From NCBI GenBank assembly GCA_947471745.1, contig CANJKZ010001036.1:186001-250000 (forward strand): DNA of 64,000 nucleotides, in the 5' to 3' direction. The notes beneath the pieces were generated by a model. The model was not told the DNA's origin, searched no databases, and was given only the letters and a program-made list of their open reading frames with translations. Shown piece after piece: positions 51,911 to 62,938 of the stretch (the stretch's first letter is position 1; each line of letters begins with the position of its first letter). A program made the translations under genes and the position numbers. The stretch is from Closterium sp. Naga37s-1. Its lineage: Eukaryota > Streptophyta > Zygnematophyceae > Desmidiales > Closteriaceae.

Positions 51911-54900
51911 TGGTATGAGAGCCTACAAGACAAAACTCAACTTTGATCAACTTCCTGCAACATCAGAAGACATGGCAACACAGAAGGAAAGAATCTCGTC
52001 TACTGGATCTCCCGGTACTACTCCTACTCCACCGCCAACCTCTGGACTGCAGACAGAAGGAGGCACAACTCAAAGACCAGCTGCTGAGTCAACTGAGACT
52101 CCTGCGAACCAAGCAACCGGCATCGACCCAAGCATGATGGAGAAATTCGTCTCGTTCATGTCGTTCTACGAGCAACATCAACAAGCGGCACCTGCGCAGT
52201 CAAACAACAGCGACAACAACAACGGAGTTACTCCCATGAGTATCGACGGCTCATCTTTTGCGTGCGGAAATCAACAGCCTACCTTCGCACCGTATGTACA
52301 TCAACGCGGCTCTGTCAGCTTCATGCCAAATCAGCTCCCACCTGGACAAGAGACGAAGACACTGGATGCACTTCAGTTGCAGTCACAATTCGCACACGTG
52401 CTGAAACTACAAACATCAACACCGTTTGACGGAAAGGACTTCTATACCTGGTCCTTTGAATTCGAGCTGATGATGGAAGGCGCTCAAATTCTTGGCTTCT
52501 TCGACCGCTCCTTGCCATATCCAACGCACGGGACATAGTACGACAAGCAGCAATACACATACCAGTCACTGATGGCATACATCATACTTCTGCGAAACAT
52601 AACGGCAAATGAGCAGCAGAACATCCGGTCTTATTGCGGATACAGAAACTCTGCCGAGCTCGCGTACAACCACCTGAAGAACCTGTATCAAGCAACCGAC
52701 AGCGTCAATGAAAGTCGTCTCATGGCGCAATTAACAACGGTTCAAATGCAACCCGACGAAAAGGGAATGGCATATATCAGTCGCTGTCGCGGCCTGCGTG
52801 ATAGACTCCATCGATGCGGCAGATTAATATCTGAAGAAGTGTTCGTCACTGTCGTCATCGCAGGTCTTGGTCCCCAGTGGCACTCCACTCGAGCCATCCT
52901 TCGAGCCCACGGAAGAATCTCTGAAGCAAAACTCTGCACCGAAATTCATGCCGAACAACAAGACATGGACCTGCATGAAGAACGACAAGGGAAAAGAGGA
53001 TCGGCACCGGAATTCGCCTTTCACACTCAGTGGCGCAACAACAACAACAACAACCGACAACAAGAGCACCAAGCACGAAGATACGTACCACCGTTCTGTA
53101 ATCTCTGCCAAACGTCAGGACACTCTCGCATCCATTGCCCAAATCAGCAGCAATCGACTCCATTACCATGTCAGCTTCGACCTTCAAGTAGTCAAGTGAC
53201 CTCCACACAGCAACATCCTTCGAATCAGGCGCCACCTTCATCAAAAATGTCACAACCTACAGAAGGAACAAGAAACATCATAAGCTGCATGACAAGAACG
53301 GACTCCTACATCATTGGTTCACCACCGACCTACTCACCAGAAGAACTCCTCGATGAAAGCACGCCTCATCGTGAATCGCTACAACCAAACCCAACATACG
53401 CGGCTATCGCACAGAGCGAACCGTCCGGTCAAGATACTTGGTTCTTGGACAGCTGTTGTGGACAACACATGTGCTCGTCAAATCGCTTCGTTCAACAGGA
53501 ACAACGCCTCAACCGGGAAGTCCTGATCACTGTCGCCAACAACCAGAACCTGCGCACACGACGACAAGGAATAGTTCAACTTCAGTCCCGCAAGACTAAC
53601 GTCATTTTCCAGATGTCAAAGGTTTTGATTGCAGAAAGACTGGGCTACAACTTTCTAAGCGTCAGCCAGCTCATGGCAAAAGGGATTCACCTTGAAGCTG
53701 ACAGCACCACACAGGAGTTCAAGCTGTACAACGGGAAGGGAGGAATTTACATCGGGAAGGCAGTCCTGAAGAACAACGTCTTCGTTCTCGACTTCGTCCC
53801 AGATCAAGGAACTATTGAGAGCGACGCGATCGTCAACTTCACCACTTGGTCGCACCCACCAGATCTCGACTCAGACTTCAGCCCCGGAGGTTTCTGGTAC
53901 TCGCACACCATACTTGAAGCAGAACGGACAAGGGCGTTAGCAGTGATTCAACAGACAATAGCAGAAGAGACAACAGCAGCATCATCAACACCGGCAGCAG
54001 CAGAGACAACAGCAACAGCAGCAACACCGACAGAAGCAGAAGCAACAACAACAGCACCGACACCCACTCAACAACTGACTCCCGGCCCACGCGAAGCTCA
54101 TAGAAGCACCAACATCACCGCAAGTTTTTACTCCAACTCCGATCTGTACAGACGTTCAGCTGGACATCGCGCCAACGAATCACTATGGCATCAAAGGTTA
54201 GGACATCCAAGCAACATGACACCGAACAACACGATAAGAGTAGGAGTGCTCGATAAAGGCTCACTAGTTTTACCCGACGGCAAAGAACTTCAACGAGTCC
54301 GCGGAACCTGCTTTACCTGCCCTGAAGCCAACTTACCCCATCAGCCGTTCGTCTCTCACCACAACCCAAGTGCGCCAGCATACACACCACTCGAGAAGGT
54401 CTACAGCGACATACTGTACACCCGCAAAAGCGGACAAGGGGCATAGAACTACGTAATCACATTCATTGATGCCGCCACCAGATACGTCTGGCACCTAAAC
54501 CTTCCGAGTCGCGACATGGCCTTCGAAACCTTCGTCACTTGGCTCCCAGTAGCAGAAAGGGAATCAGGAGTGAAGCTGAAAATTTTTCAGTCTGACGAAG
54601 GAGGAGAATATCAGTCACAGCGGTTCAAGCAATACTTGGCGGAGAAAGGCATCAAGCGACTCATTTCTCTTCCCTACGCTCATCAGCAGCAAGGCGTGGT
54701 AGAAAGAATGAACAGGACCCTTTATAACACCATGCGCAAGCTGCTACGTGGCATGCGGCTACCCAACCATCAGTGGCATGAGGCAATGGACCACGCTGTG
54801 CTGTTACACAACTTGCTTTCGTCATCCTCGCTTCCAAACAACGCATCACCGCATCTGCTGTGGACAGGAAAATTGGGCAACACAAAAAATGTTACGAGTT

Positions 54901-57103
54901 TTTGGCTGCATGGTACAGTACCGACCACACACTGCACGAGCAGGATGATTCTCACAACGCGCACAGTGGGGACTACACCTGGGCATCGAAAAACATTACA
55001 ACGCGTGGAAGATTTTTGACGTCCACTTGAAGGAAACAGTAGCAGCACGTGACGTGATTTTCTACGAGCGACTCACTCTCCAAACGTACCTGGACAACTT
55101 GGCAGCAGAACGAGACCTCACGAGCGGCTTTCGTGGCAACCGAGCCTTCACCACACCAGCAGATGAGGCTGACTGGGATAATCAAAACATGGACGGAGCA
55201 TCGGAGGAAGTCGGACCTCTTCCCTACTGCTCGGTACCTATTCCGATGGACGACGAAAATCATCGCGAAAGCATCAACTCCGAAGTCTACTACGACTTCG
55301 CCGAGAATGGTTACGTTACACCCCATCCAGTCAACACAAACGTTTCAGAACGCATAGGCCCCAACTTCTTACCTGATCCAGAAGCGGGAGACGAAGCAGT
55401 TTATCCCGAGGACCCGAATCTCCTTCGCTACACACAGAGTGGGCTGCAGATTCTTGGACTCGTCATCGCAGTCCATGGCGCACCAATGCCGAGAGAGCGT
55501 GCTAGAGTTCAGCAGGCTCTGGGGAGGGAACACAAGGAAAAATGGCAAGAAGCCATGGACAGGGAGTTAAGAGCGCTGGAAGATAGAAACACCTGGAAGA
55601 TAGTACCCATCGGAGTGGCACGCAACAAAACCGTCCTCACGGGAAAGTGGGTCTTCCGCGTGAAAACGAAAGCTGACGGGACAATCGACAAATTTAAAGC
55701 GCGATGGGTCGTACATGGCTTTGATCAAGAACACGGGCGAGACTTCATCGAGAATTTTGCGCCAGTCAGCCGACATACCTCCCTGCGAATTCTCGCAATA
55801 ACCGCCATGAAGCAGAAGAAGCTCCGCCAAATCGACGTAGCCAACGCATTCCTCTTCGCTCCTGATGACGCCGAAATCTTCGTCGAGCAACCACACGGGT
55901 CCAACACAGACCCTAATCAAGTCTATCAGCTGGTGAAATCCTTGTACGGCATCAAGGAAGCTCCGCGGCTGTGGCAGCAGTACCTACACACCCGACTAAT
56001 CGGCATCGGCTTTCAGCAATTGCCACACGACCAGGGCATGTACAGGCTCACAAAGGAAGCCGAGTACATTCTACTCATCGTGTATGTAGACGACCTACTC
56101 TACATAGGCTCCACTAATTGGTTTGAAGGGGAGCTGTAACAGGACCTCTCACTCACGGTTTCCTCTACCGTTACCCAGTACCTCAGACTCAACATTCGAG
56201 ACGGAGAGAACGTGATCTACCTCAGCGCCGCAAAATACGCTGACACCATCGCAAAACCCTTCGAACTGACGTCAGCCCCCATTTCCACGCCCTACCGCAA
56301 CTGTCACTAGATCTCCACTGGGATTCTGACAGCTACACCGCAGGAAATCACCAGGGAAAATCCAACCTCCTTGAAACTGCCGGCCTACGCGACAACCAAC
56401 GAAAACTGGGCTGTCTGCTCTTTGCAGTCGTCACCTGCCGACCAGATGTATCATACTCAGCGAGTCAGCTTGCTACCCACCTCAAGCGGCCCGAAGCAGA
56501 GCATATGGCCAAAATCGACCGCGCGTTACACTACCTCGTCAGCACGCCAGCGATCGGCCTAACCTACCACAAGACCGGAACCACTACTCCAAAGCTAATC
56601 GGCTACGTAGACGCTGACCACACAGGCGACTCTGACAACAGGCGATCGCGCACCGGCTACATCTATCGACTTGAGCCCGTCGGACCTATCTCATGGCAGT
56701 CAAGCAAACAAGAACTAATTGCGCTCTCCTCTTCTGAAGCCGAATACATAGCACTCTACTCAGCCACCAAGGAAGGACTATACCTTCGCGAAGAACTGGA
56801 AGAATCAAAGCTGGCTCAATTACCCAGCTTCTCCCTCTTCTGCGACAACCAATCTGCAATTCACATAGCGAACAAGAGTGGGTTCGCGAACCGAACGAAG
56901 CACATCGCCCTACGCTACTTCTTCGTGAAGGACGAGATCGAGAATGGGAGACTCGAGCTATCCTACTGCCCCACGTCTGAGATGGCGGCAGATTATCTGA
57001 CCAAGAAACTTGGAAAGCAGAAGTTTGAGTACTGCATGCTGCTGACTGGACAGGGCCACTTCATCAGCAACGAAGGCGATGACACTCTTGAAGCAAAGGG
57101 GAG

Positions 57104-57397
57104 TGTTGGAAATATTTAGTTTACGCTTCTGAAGTATCGAGCACTAAAACTAACAAAAAAAAGAAGTATACTCACAGCGAAGCAACAACGAGTCAACCAA
57201 AGCAGTTGACTAGGCGACAAAAACAGGAGGTTGAAGCGAAGGTTAAAGGTCGGCGACCTTTGACTTGACAAAGGCAGCGCGACAGCAAGGACAAATAACT
57301 GACTCATTATTGAGCAGTTACCCGAATCGTCGCTGTATCAAACCGCAACAGCAGTTATAGTTAAACCCTTCGTATTCCTTGTAATCATGTACATATA
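57104..57397 (+). repeat. 3' LTR of M (left part, 294 bp)
   Basis: It starts TGTTGGAAATA after the AAGGGGAG polypurine stretch and matches 51471 onward to the N boundary. Confidence 0.88.
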
Positions 57398-57527
57398 GTC
57401 AGAATACTGAACGAGAATGAATGCATTGAGCAGAAAGTTGGTACAAATACTAACCCTAATTGGGTTGTACCCCTTATGGGCTACCCCACTACAGCCTACA
57501 CAATATAAGCTATATATATGTTTGACA
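57398..57527 (-). repeat. 3' LTR of N (130 bp)
   Basis: It ends GTTTGACA before the CACCCCCATAG tract. Same subtype as 13976-14106. The left terminus is placed by homology. Confidence 0.82.
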
Positions 57528-60500
57528 CACCCCCATAGGCAAAGTGGGGGAGAACAAGTGGTCACAAGACCAGTCAAGAAAAGCAAAGCAAGCTCAGGGT
57601 GGATCACAAAGTCACGACACATTCCGAGCACAGGCAAATGACCACAAGGCCAGTTCACATGCAGAGTTATATAAAAGAGAACAAACAGTACAGTGATCAT
57701 AACCTAGCAAGTGTAAGCATGCAGGTGTATACATATAGATCACAGTACAAGCAAAGTCACGCAGTGAGCAAGTGAGGCAAAGTAGGCACAAGGCCTACAA
57801 CAGTACAGAACTGCTGATGATCACCAAGTTGAAGCTGACCACGCTGCTCCAGCTCTCGAGCAAGGAAGCAACGCAGAGCGATGTGCTTCGTTCTGTGCTC
57901 CAGTCTGTGCTCCTGACACAAGGCAATCATGGCCTTGTTGTCTACGTACAGAACTGGAGAAGAACGAGGCCGCTCTCCCAAGTCAATCAGTAGGTAGGTG
58001 AGCCAGCGTAACTCCTGTGCAGCCATGGCCCCTGCGTAGATCTCAGCCTCACAACTGGAACTGAGAACAGAAGACGAGCGTGTAGACCGTCAGGAAACAG
58101 AGCCAGAGCCAAGGCTGAAAGTGTAACCCTGTGACGACCGCTGCGTAGCTAAGTCGTCAACCCAAGAAGCGTTTGCGTTTCCAGTGCAGACAAATGGACC
58201 CCGTCCTCCAAGCACGAGCCCCATGCCCGATGTACTGCACAAGTAGCGCAAAACCCTCTTAGCGGCCTCCCAAAGCTCTAGTCGGTGTCTCCCGGGTGCA
58301 ACGTAGCGTGCCAGGATGCTAAGAGGGTAGGCAAGGTCAGGTCGAGTGCAGGTCATCAGGTACATGAGGCAGCCCACAAGCTCTGGATACAGGCCACTCG
58401 GCTCTACGGACTCGTCCGAAGGTGGAGCTAAGAGCGAGTGGCCGGTAGGCAGAGGAGTGGAGTGTGGCGAGGATTACCGAAAGCCAAAGCGCTGAAGGAC
58501 CTGGTGCACCATGTGTGACTGAGTCAGTGTGATGGTGCGCCGTGCTCTATCCCGGGTGATCTGCAAGCCAAGATAGTTGCGCAGCTCACTCAGGTCAGTG
58601 CAGGTGTGTCTCTTCTGCAGCTCCGACTTCACAAGGGCCAGTGCCTCAGTCTCAGCAGTGGCAAAGACCAAGTCGTCGACGTACACGAGGACGTAGAACG
58701 GCGGCAGCGAAGTGTCGGTGCGTAGAAACAGCGACGAGTCAGCAGTCGAAGGAGCAAACCCAAGACCCGCAAGCGTCGTCCTCAGTGTGCCGTGCCACTC
58801 GCGAGGCGCCTGGCGGAGACCGTAGACTGGCCGCCGGAGGCTCCACTGGGTACGTGTAGGAAACGACCTAGTGAAGCCAGGTGGGCGGCGCAGCCAGATC
58901 TCCTCATGCATGCTGCCCTGTAAGAAAGCTGTGCTGAAGTCAAGAGAGTGCAGCTCGTAGTCACGCTAAGCGGCAACGTGCAGCAGAACCCGAAGAGTGG
59001 TCATCTTCGGGGAAGGGGAGAAGGTCTGGAAGAAGTCAACTTCCGTTCGCTGACTGATGCCTCGTGCAACGTAACGAGCCTTGAAGGCAGGCGGAGAACC
59101 CGGCGGCCGCTTCACTCTAAAAATCCACATGCCATCGACTATGTTCGCCCTAGAAGAGGGAATTGCATCGCGTAGGTGCCTGTGGACTCCTAGGATGCCA
59201 TCTCTGCGTCCATGGCTGTTTGCCACTAAGAGGAGTAGGGACCCGTAATCGCCTCTGCGTAAGAGCGTGGGGTCGAGATGCCTGGTGCATCCAGGTCTCC
59301 CTCAGGTGCAAGCAGCATGGCCACGAGATGAGGTACAGCAGCTGCAAGGCACTCAAAGTCCTCCTGCCTGTCCTCAAGGACGTCCGTGCCAAGAGCACAC
59401 TCACCCCCTACGGACGGAGGACAGTCAGACTCAGACTCAGCAACAAGACTAGTGGCGTAGTCAAGACGACAGGCACCAGCAAAGTCAACAAGCTCAGCAA
59501 CTAGGGCAGACGCAGCAGAGGACTCAAAGGAAGGGTCAGTGACAATAGTGGCTAGAAGACGAGAGACAGTAGGACTGGCAGCATGAGCTAAGTAAGACTC
59601 TGGGTCAGGAACGGCAGGAAGAGAGGACTCAGGAGGAGGCGGCAGAGGAACTCGCAGTGGAACAGAGGAAGGACGAAGTGTCATAACGTGAGTGCCAGGG
59701 TCAGGAGGAGGACGCGGACAAGGAACCCAACAACCAGTGCGAACAGATCGAACACGCGAGGCAGGACGAGACTCAGGCTCACGACGCTCTGTAAAAGAGT
59801 CCGTCTGCTCAGCCTAAGGAGAAGGAGCAGGTAGTGGGGAGTCTGGCTGTAACTGTGGCTGCGACTGGTGAGGCAGTGGACAGAGTAAGCTAGAAGGAAA
59901 GCCAGTAGAATACGGGAGACTAAAAACCTGGCAAAAGACCGAGTCAGGTGGCAGCACAGACGACGATGGCGACGGAACGAAAAACGGTCGCTGCTACACA
60001 GTGCTTCCAGCACCAGTACCGCCAGCTCCAACACCCCCAGCGCCAGCACCTCCAGCTCCAGGGTCTCCAGCTCCATCACCTCAACCTCCAGCGCCTCCAG
60101 ATCCACTGCCTCCAGCTCTAGGGTCTCCAGCTCCAGCTCCCCCAGCTCCATCGCCGCCAGCGTCAGTGTCTCCAGCTCCAGAGTCTCCAGCTCCAGTGCC
60201 TCCAGCTCCAGCGCCTCCAGCGTCAGTGCCTCCAGCTCCAGCGCCTCCGGCGCTAGGGTCTCCAGCTCCAGCTCCTCCAGCTCCAGCGCCTCCAGCGCCA
60301 GTGCCTCCAGCTCCAGGGTGTCCAGCTTCAGGGTCTCCAGCTCCAGCGCCTCCAACACCAACAGCTCCGGCAGCTCCAGTACCTCTAGTACGAGCACCTC
60401 CAGGACCTGCAGCTCCAGCACCTCCGGTACCTCCAGCTCTAGCAGTAACTCCAGCACCTCCAAGACTAACACCTCCAGCACCTCCAACTCCAGGGCCTCT

Positions 60501-62167
60501 AGCGGCAGAGCCTCCGGCTCCTGCAGCTCCACTCCGAAGGCGTGTGCGCTGAGCAAACCACTCGCGCAGCTGCTGCGGTGAAAGAGGCTCCCGCCGGGCA
60601 GACAAACGTGGCGAGGCACCCGCAGGACCTCCATCAGACACATTACCCCTTGGCTCGGCACCCCCAGACTCCGCACCCTCAGGCTCAGTACCCCCAGGCT
60701 CCACACCCCCAGGCTCAGCACCCCCAGAATCCGCACCCTCAGACTCAGCACCCCCTGGCTCCGCACCCTCAGGCTCAGCACCCCTTGGCTCCACACTCGC
60801 AGGCTTAGCACCCCCAGACGTTGCACCCCCAGACGCAGCACCCCCAGACGCAGCACCCCCAGACGCAGCGCCTCTAGCAGCACCTGAGTCTATAGCGACC
60901 TCGATAGGCACAGTCCGGGGGAGTGGGTCTACCTGAGACACACCTGAGGGAGCAGGACCCTGAGGGTGGAGAGGGTCTACAGGAGGCGGACCTGGAGCAA
61001 GGAAGAGCGGTGGGGGGGGGGGGGGGGGGGGGGGGAGAGGGGTAGTGTGGTAGGGGAAGAGACCGTAAAAGGGAACCGACTCGTCAAACGTGACGTCCTG
61101 AGAGGGGAGGACATGGCGCGAGGTGGGGTGGTAAAACTGCCAGCCAGGCGCGTCAGGGGGAAAGCCAAGGAAGACGCAGGGAATAGCGCGTGAGGAGAGC
61201 TTCTCCGCGGAAGTATCGCGAACAAAGGCCCGAGAGCCTCAGACCCGGAACACTGACGCATCGCCAAACTTCCCCGTCCAACGCAGTGTAGGCGAGGTCT
61301 CCGGCAAGGAGACACGGGGCCAGAGGTTGAGCTGATGCGCAGCGTACCGGACTGCAAACAGCCATAGAAAATGGGGAGCAGCCGCATGGATCATGGAGGT
61401 ACGAGCCACCTCCATGACTAAGCCAATGCGGTGCTGAGCAACCCCATTTTGCTGCGGGGAGGCCAGAAGCGTGAACGACTGGAGGATGCCCTCCCCACGA
61501 CAAAAGTCCTGCAAGAGGTTGGAGGAGAACTCACCACCTGTGTAAGAGTGCAGACGCAGGTCATGAAGGTCCTGGCGGAACCACTCGCAGAGCTGGAGAC
61601 GGACTGCGCGGATCCAAGGGATCAAGACATCAACAACCTCACCCTTGCTGCGCAAGGGGAAGACCGTGGTGTAGCGCGTGTAGTCGTCAACAACCAGCAG
61701 AAAGTAGTGCTCGCGGTCCTGTCCACTGACGCGGGCTGGGCCCCACACGTCCATGTGGAGAGTCTGCAGGGGAGCAGTCGTCGGGGGAAACGAGGAGGAG
61801 TGAGGAGCGGCGCGCTGCCGCCCCTCGACGCAAGGAAGGCAGGGCGGGGCTGGCGAGGGCGGGAGGGGAGGCAAAGACCCGGGAAGACCAGAAACAAGGA
61901 GGCGGGAGTGCATGCCACGAAGGCGTGGCAGGGAGGGTTGACCAAGTCGGTGGTGCCACAGGAGAGTCTGGTGCGACACGAGGCGACACGAGCAGGGGGC
62001 TGCTACGGGACCTGACGCGGACACCTGAGCAGATGCAGCTACCTAAGGAGGCTCGGTAGTCAGTGTGTACAGACTCGACCTAGGCCGACGGGTGAACGTG
62101 GCCAGGTGACAGCCCGTCCGTGTACACATGCAGATCGACATACGCTGACCCTCGGGAGTGGTGGTAT
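57398..62167 (-). mobile_element. B-family Copia N
   Basis: Minus-strand parts: 3' LTR 57398-57527, CACCCCCATAG tract, RNase H (about 57840-58380), reverse transcriptase (about 58470-59150, YVDDLVFA near 58670), linker (about 59230-60990, Gly/Ala/Glu-rich with GAGG- and GAEPGG-type repeats), integrase (about 61150-61850), GAG-pre-integrase WHHRLGQPS (near 61950). A 24-base G run lies at 61012-61035. It is broken, with several breaks. Element O abuts it at 62168. Confidence 0.88.
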
Positions 62168-62299
62168 TGTCAAAACATTTTAGTGCTTACTTTGTGTAGG
62201 CTATAGTGGGGTAGCCCATAAGGGGTACAACCCAATTAGGGTTAGTACTTGTACCCAACTCTTTTATAGTTCATCCATTCTCTTTCAGTAGTTTCAACA
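62168..62299 (+). repeat. 5' LTR of O (132 bp)
   Basis: The only B-family LTR in plus orientation in the window. Its primer site lies on the right. Confidence 0.88.
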
Positions 62300-62311
62300 T
62301 GGTTTCAGAGC

Positions 62312-62506
62312 GAAGGTCTCGGGTTCGAATCCCAGTGTGTGCACTTCGGGCATCCCAGTGCGGGGGGGTGTTAGAGGTCCACCGGTGATCCCCGATTGAT
62401 CCTAGTGAAGGGTTACAGGCTCGTTGTCCTGGGGGATTATGGGCGCACTGACCCGCTACTTAACAAGCCCTTTTATCCCAATGGTCTAGTGGTTGGGATT
62501 CTGACA
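62312..62506 (+). repeat. tRNA-derived SINE-like segment inside O
   Basis: It reads 3' half of a tRNA-like head (B box GGTTCGAATCC, 62322-62332), the tail (about 62340-62475), then the 5' half of the next head (A box TGGTCTAGTGG, 62482-62492). Both joins to O fall in a sequence shared by the SINE anticodon arm and the LTR/primer-site boundary. It is the same family as 2262-2595. Confidence 0.65.
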
Positions 62507-62938
62507 TGGTTTCAGAGCAGGTCCTTCCTTAGGACCGATTTTTTTTTAGGGCCCACCACAGCGCTACCCCACTAACTGCCCTACCTAGCGCGCCGCCCTT
62601 TGCAGCCAACGTGCCGCCTTTAGCAGCCTCCGAGCCGCCCCTGCAGCCAGCGCGCTGCCCCTACAGCCCGCTCGCGGCCCGCGCGCCGCTTCTGCAGCCC
62701 GCTTGCTGCCATTTCAGCCCGCTCGCCGCCCGCTCGCGGCCCATGCGCCGCCCCTGCAACCCGCTCGCCGCCTGCTTGCGGCCCGCTCGCCGCCCTTGCG
62801 GCCCGCGCACCGCCCCTGCAACCCGCTCGCCGCCCGCCTGCGGCCCATTAGCCACCCTTGTGGCCAGCTCGCCGCCCCTGCAGCCTGCTCGCCGCCCTCT
62901 TGCGGCCCGCCCGCCGCCCCTTGCAGCCCGCTCGCCGC

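Larger units (their letters stand above)
51471..57397 (+). mobile_element. Copia LTR retrotransposon M (A/M family)
   Basis: A plus-strand Ty1/copia element. 5' LTR 51471-51910; primer-site-like TGGTATGAGAGC at 51911-51922; gag from about 51915, with UBN2 core (about 52580-52990) and CCHC knuckle CNLCQTSGHSRIHC (about 53098-53139); protease region (WFLDSCCGQHMC, near 53445); GAG-pre-integrase HQRLGHPS (near 54190); integrase (about 54390-54830); reverse transcriptase (about 55540-56110, YVDDLLY near 56085); RNase H (about 56580-57030); 3' LTR from 57104. It is broken, with several breaks. The LTRs differ by roughly 7% over the shared part. Element N lies at the right end of its 3' LTR. Confidence 0.92.
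62168..62938 (+). mobile_element. B-family 5' end in plus orientation (O), half of a fold-back
   Basis: LTR (62168-62299, TGTCAAAAC to TTTCAACA), primer site TGGTTTCAGAGC (62300-62311), a SINE-like segment (62312-62506), a second primer site TGGTTTCAGAGC (62507-62518), then the B-family leader: GGGCCCACCACAGCGC followed by GCCCGCTCGCCGCC-type repeats to about 62938. The orientation is opposite to N on its left and P on its right. Fossil. Confidence 0.85.

Noticed and set aside
60001-60552. Long Pro/Ala-rich plus-strand frame (PPAPAPPAP type); similar frames at 8041-8604 and 28920-29714
   Set aside because: It is the antisense of the Gly/Ala-rich linker of minus-strand pol; the repeats keep several frames open at once.
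62322-62492. Possible functional tRNA gene from the canonical A and B boxes
   Set aside because: The boxes are in B-then-A order about 150 bp apart, so no complete tRNA is present there.
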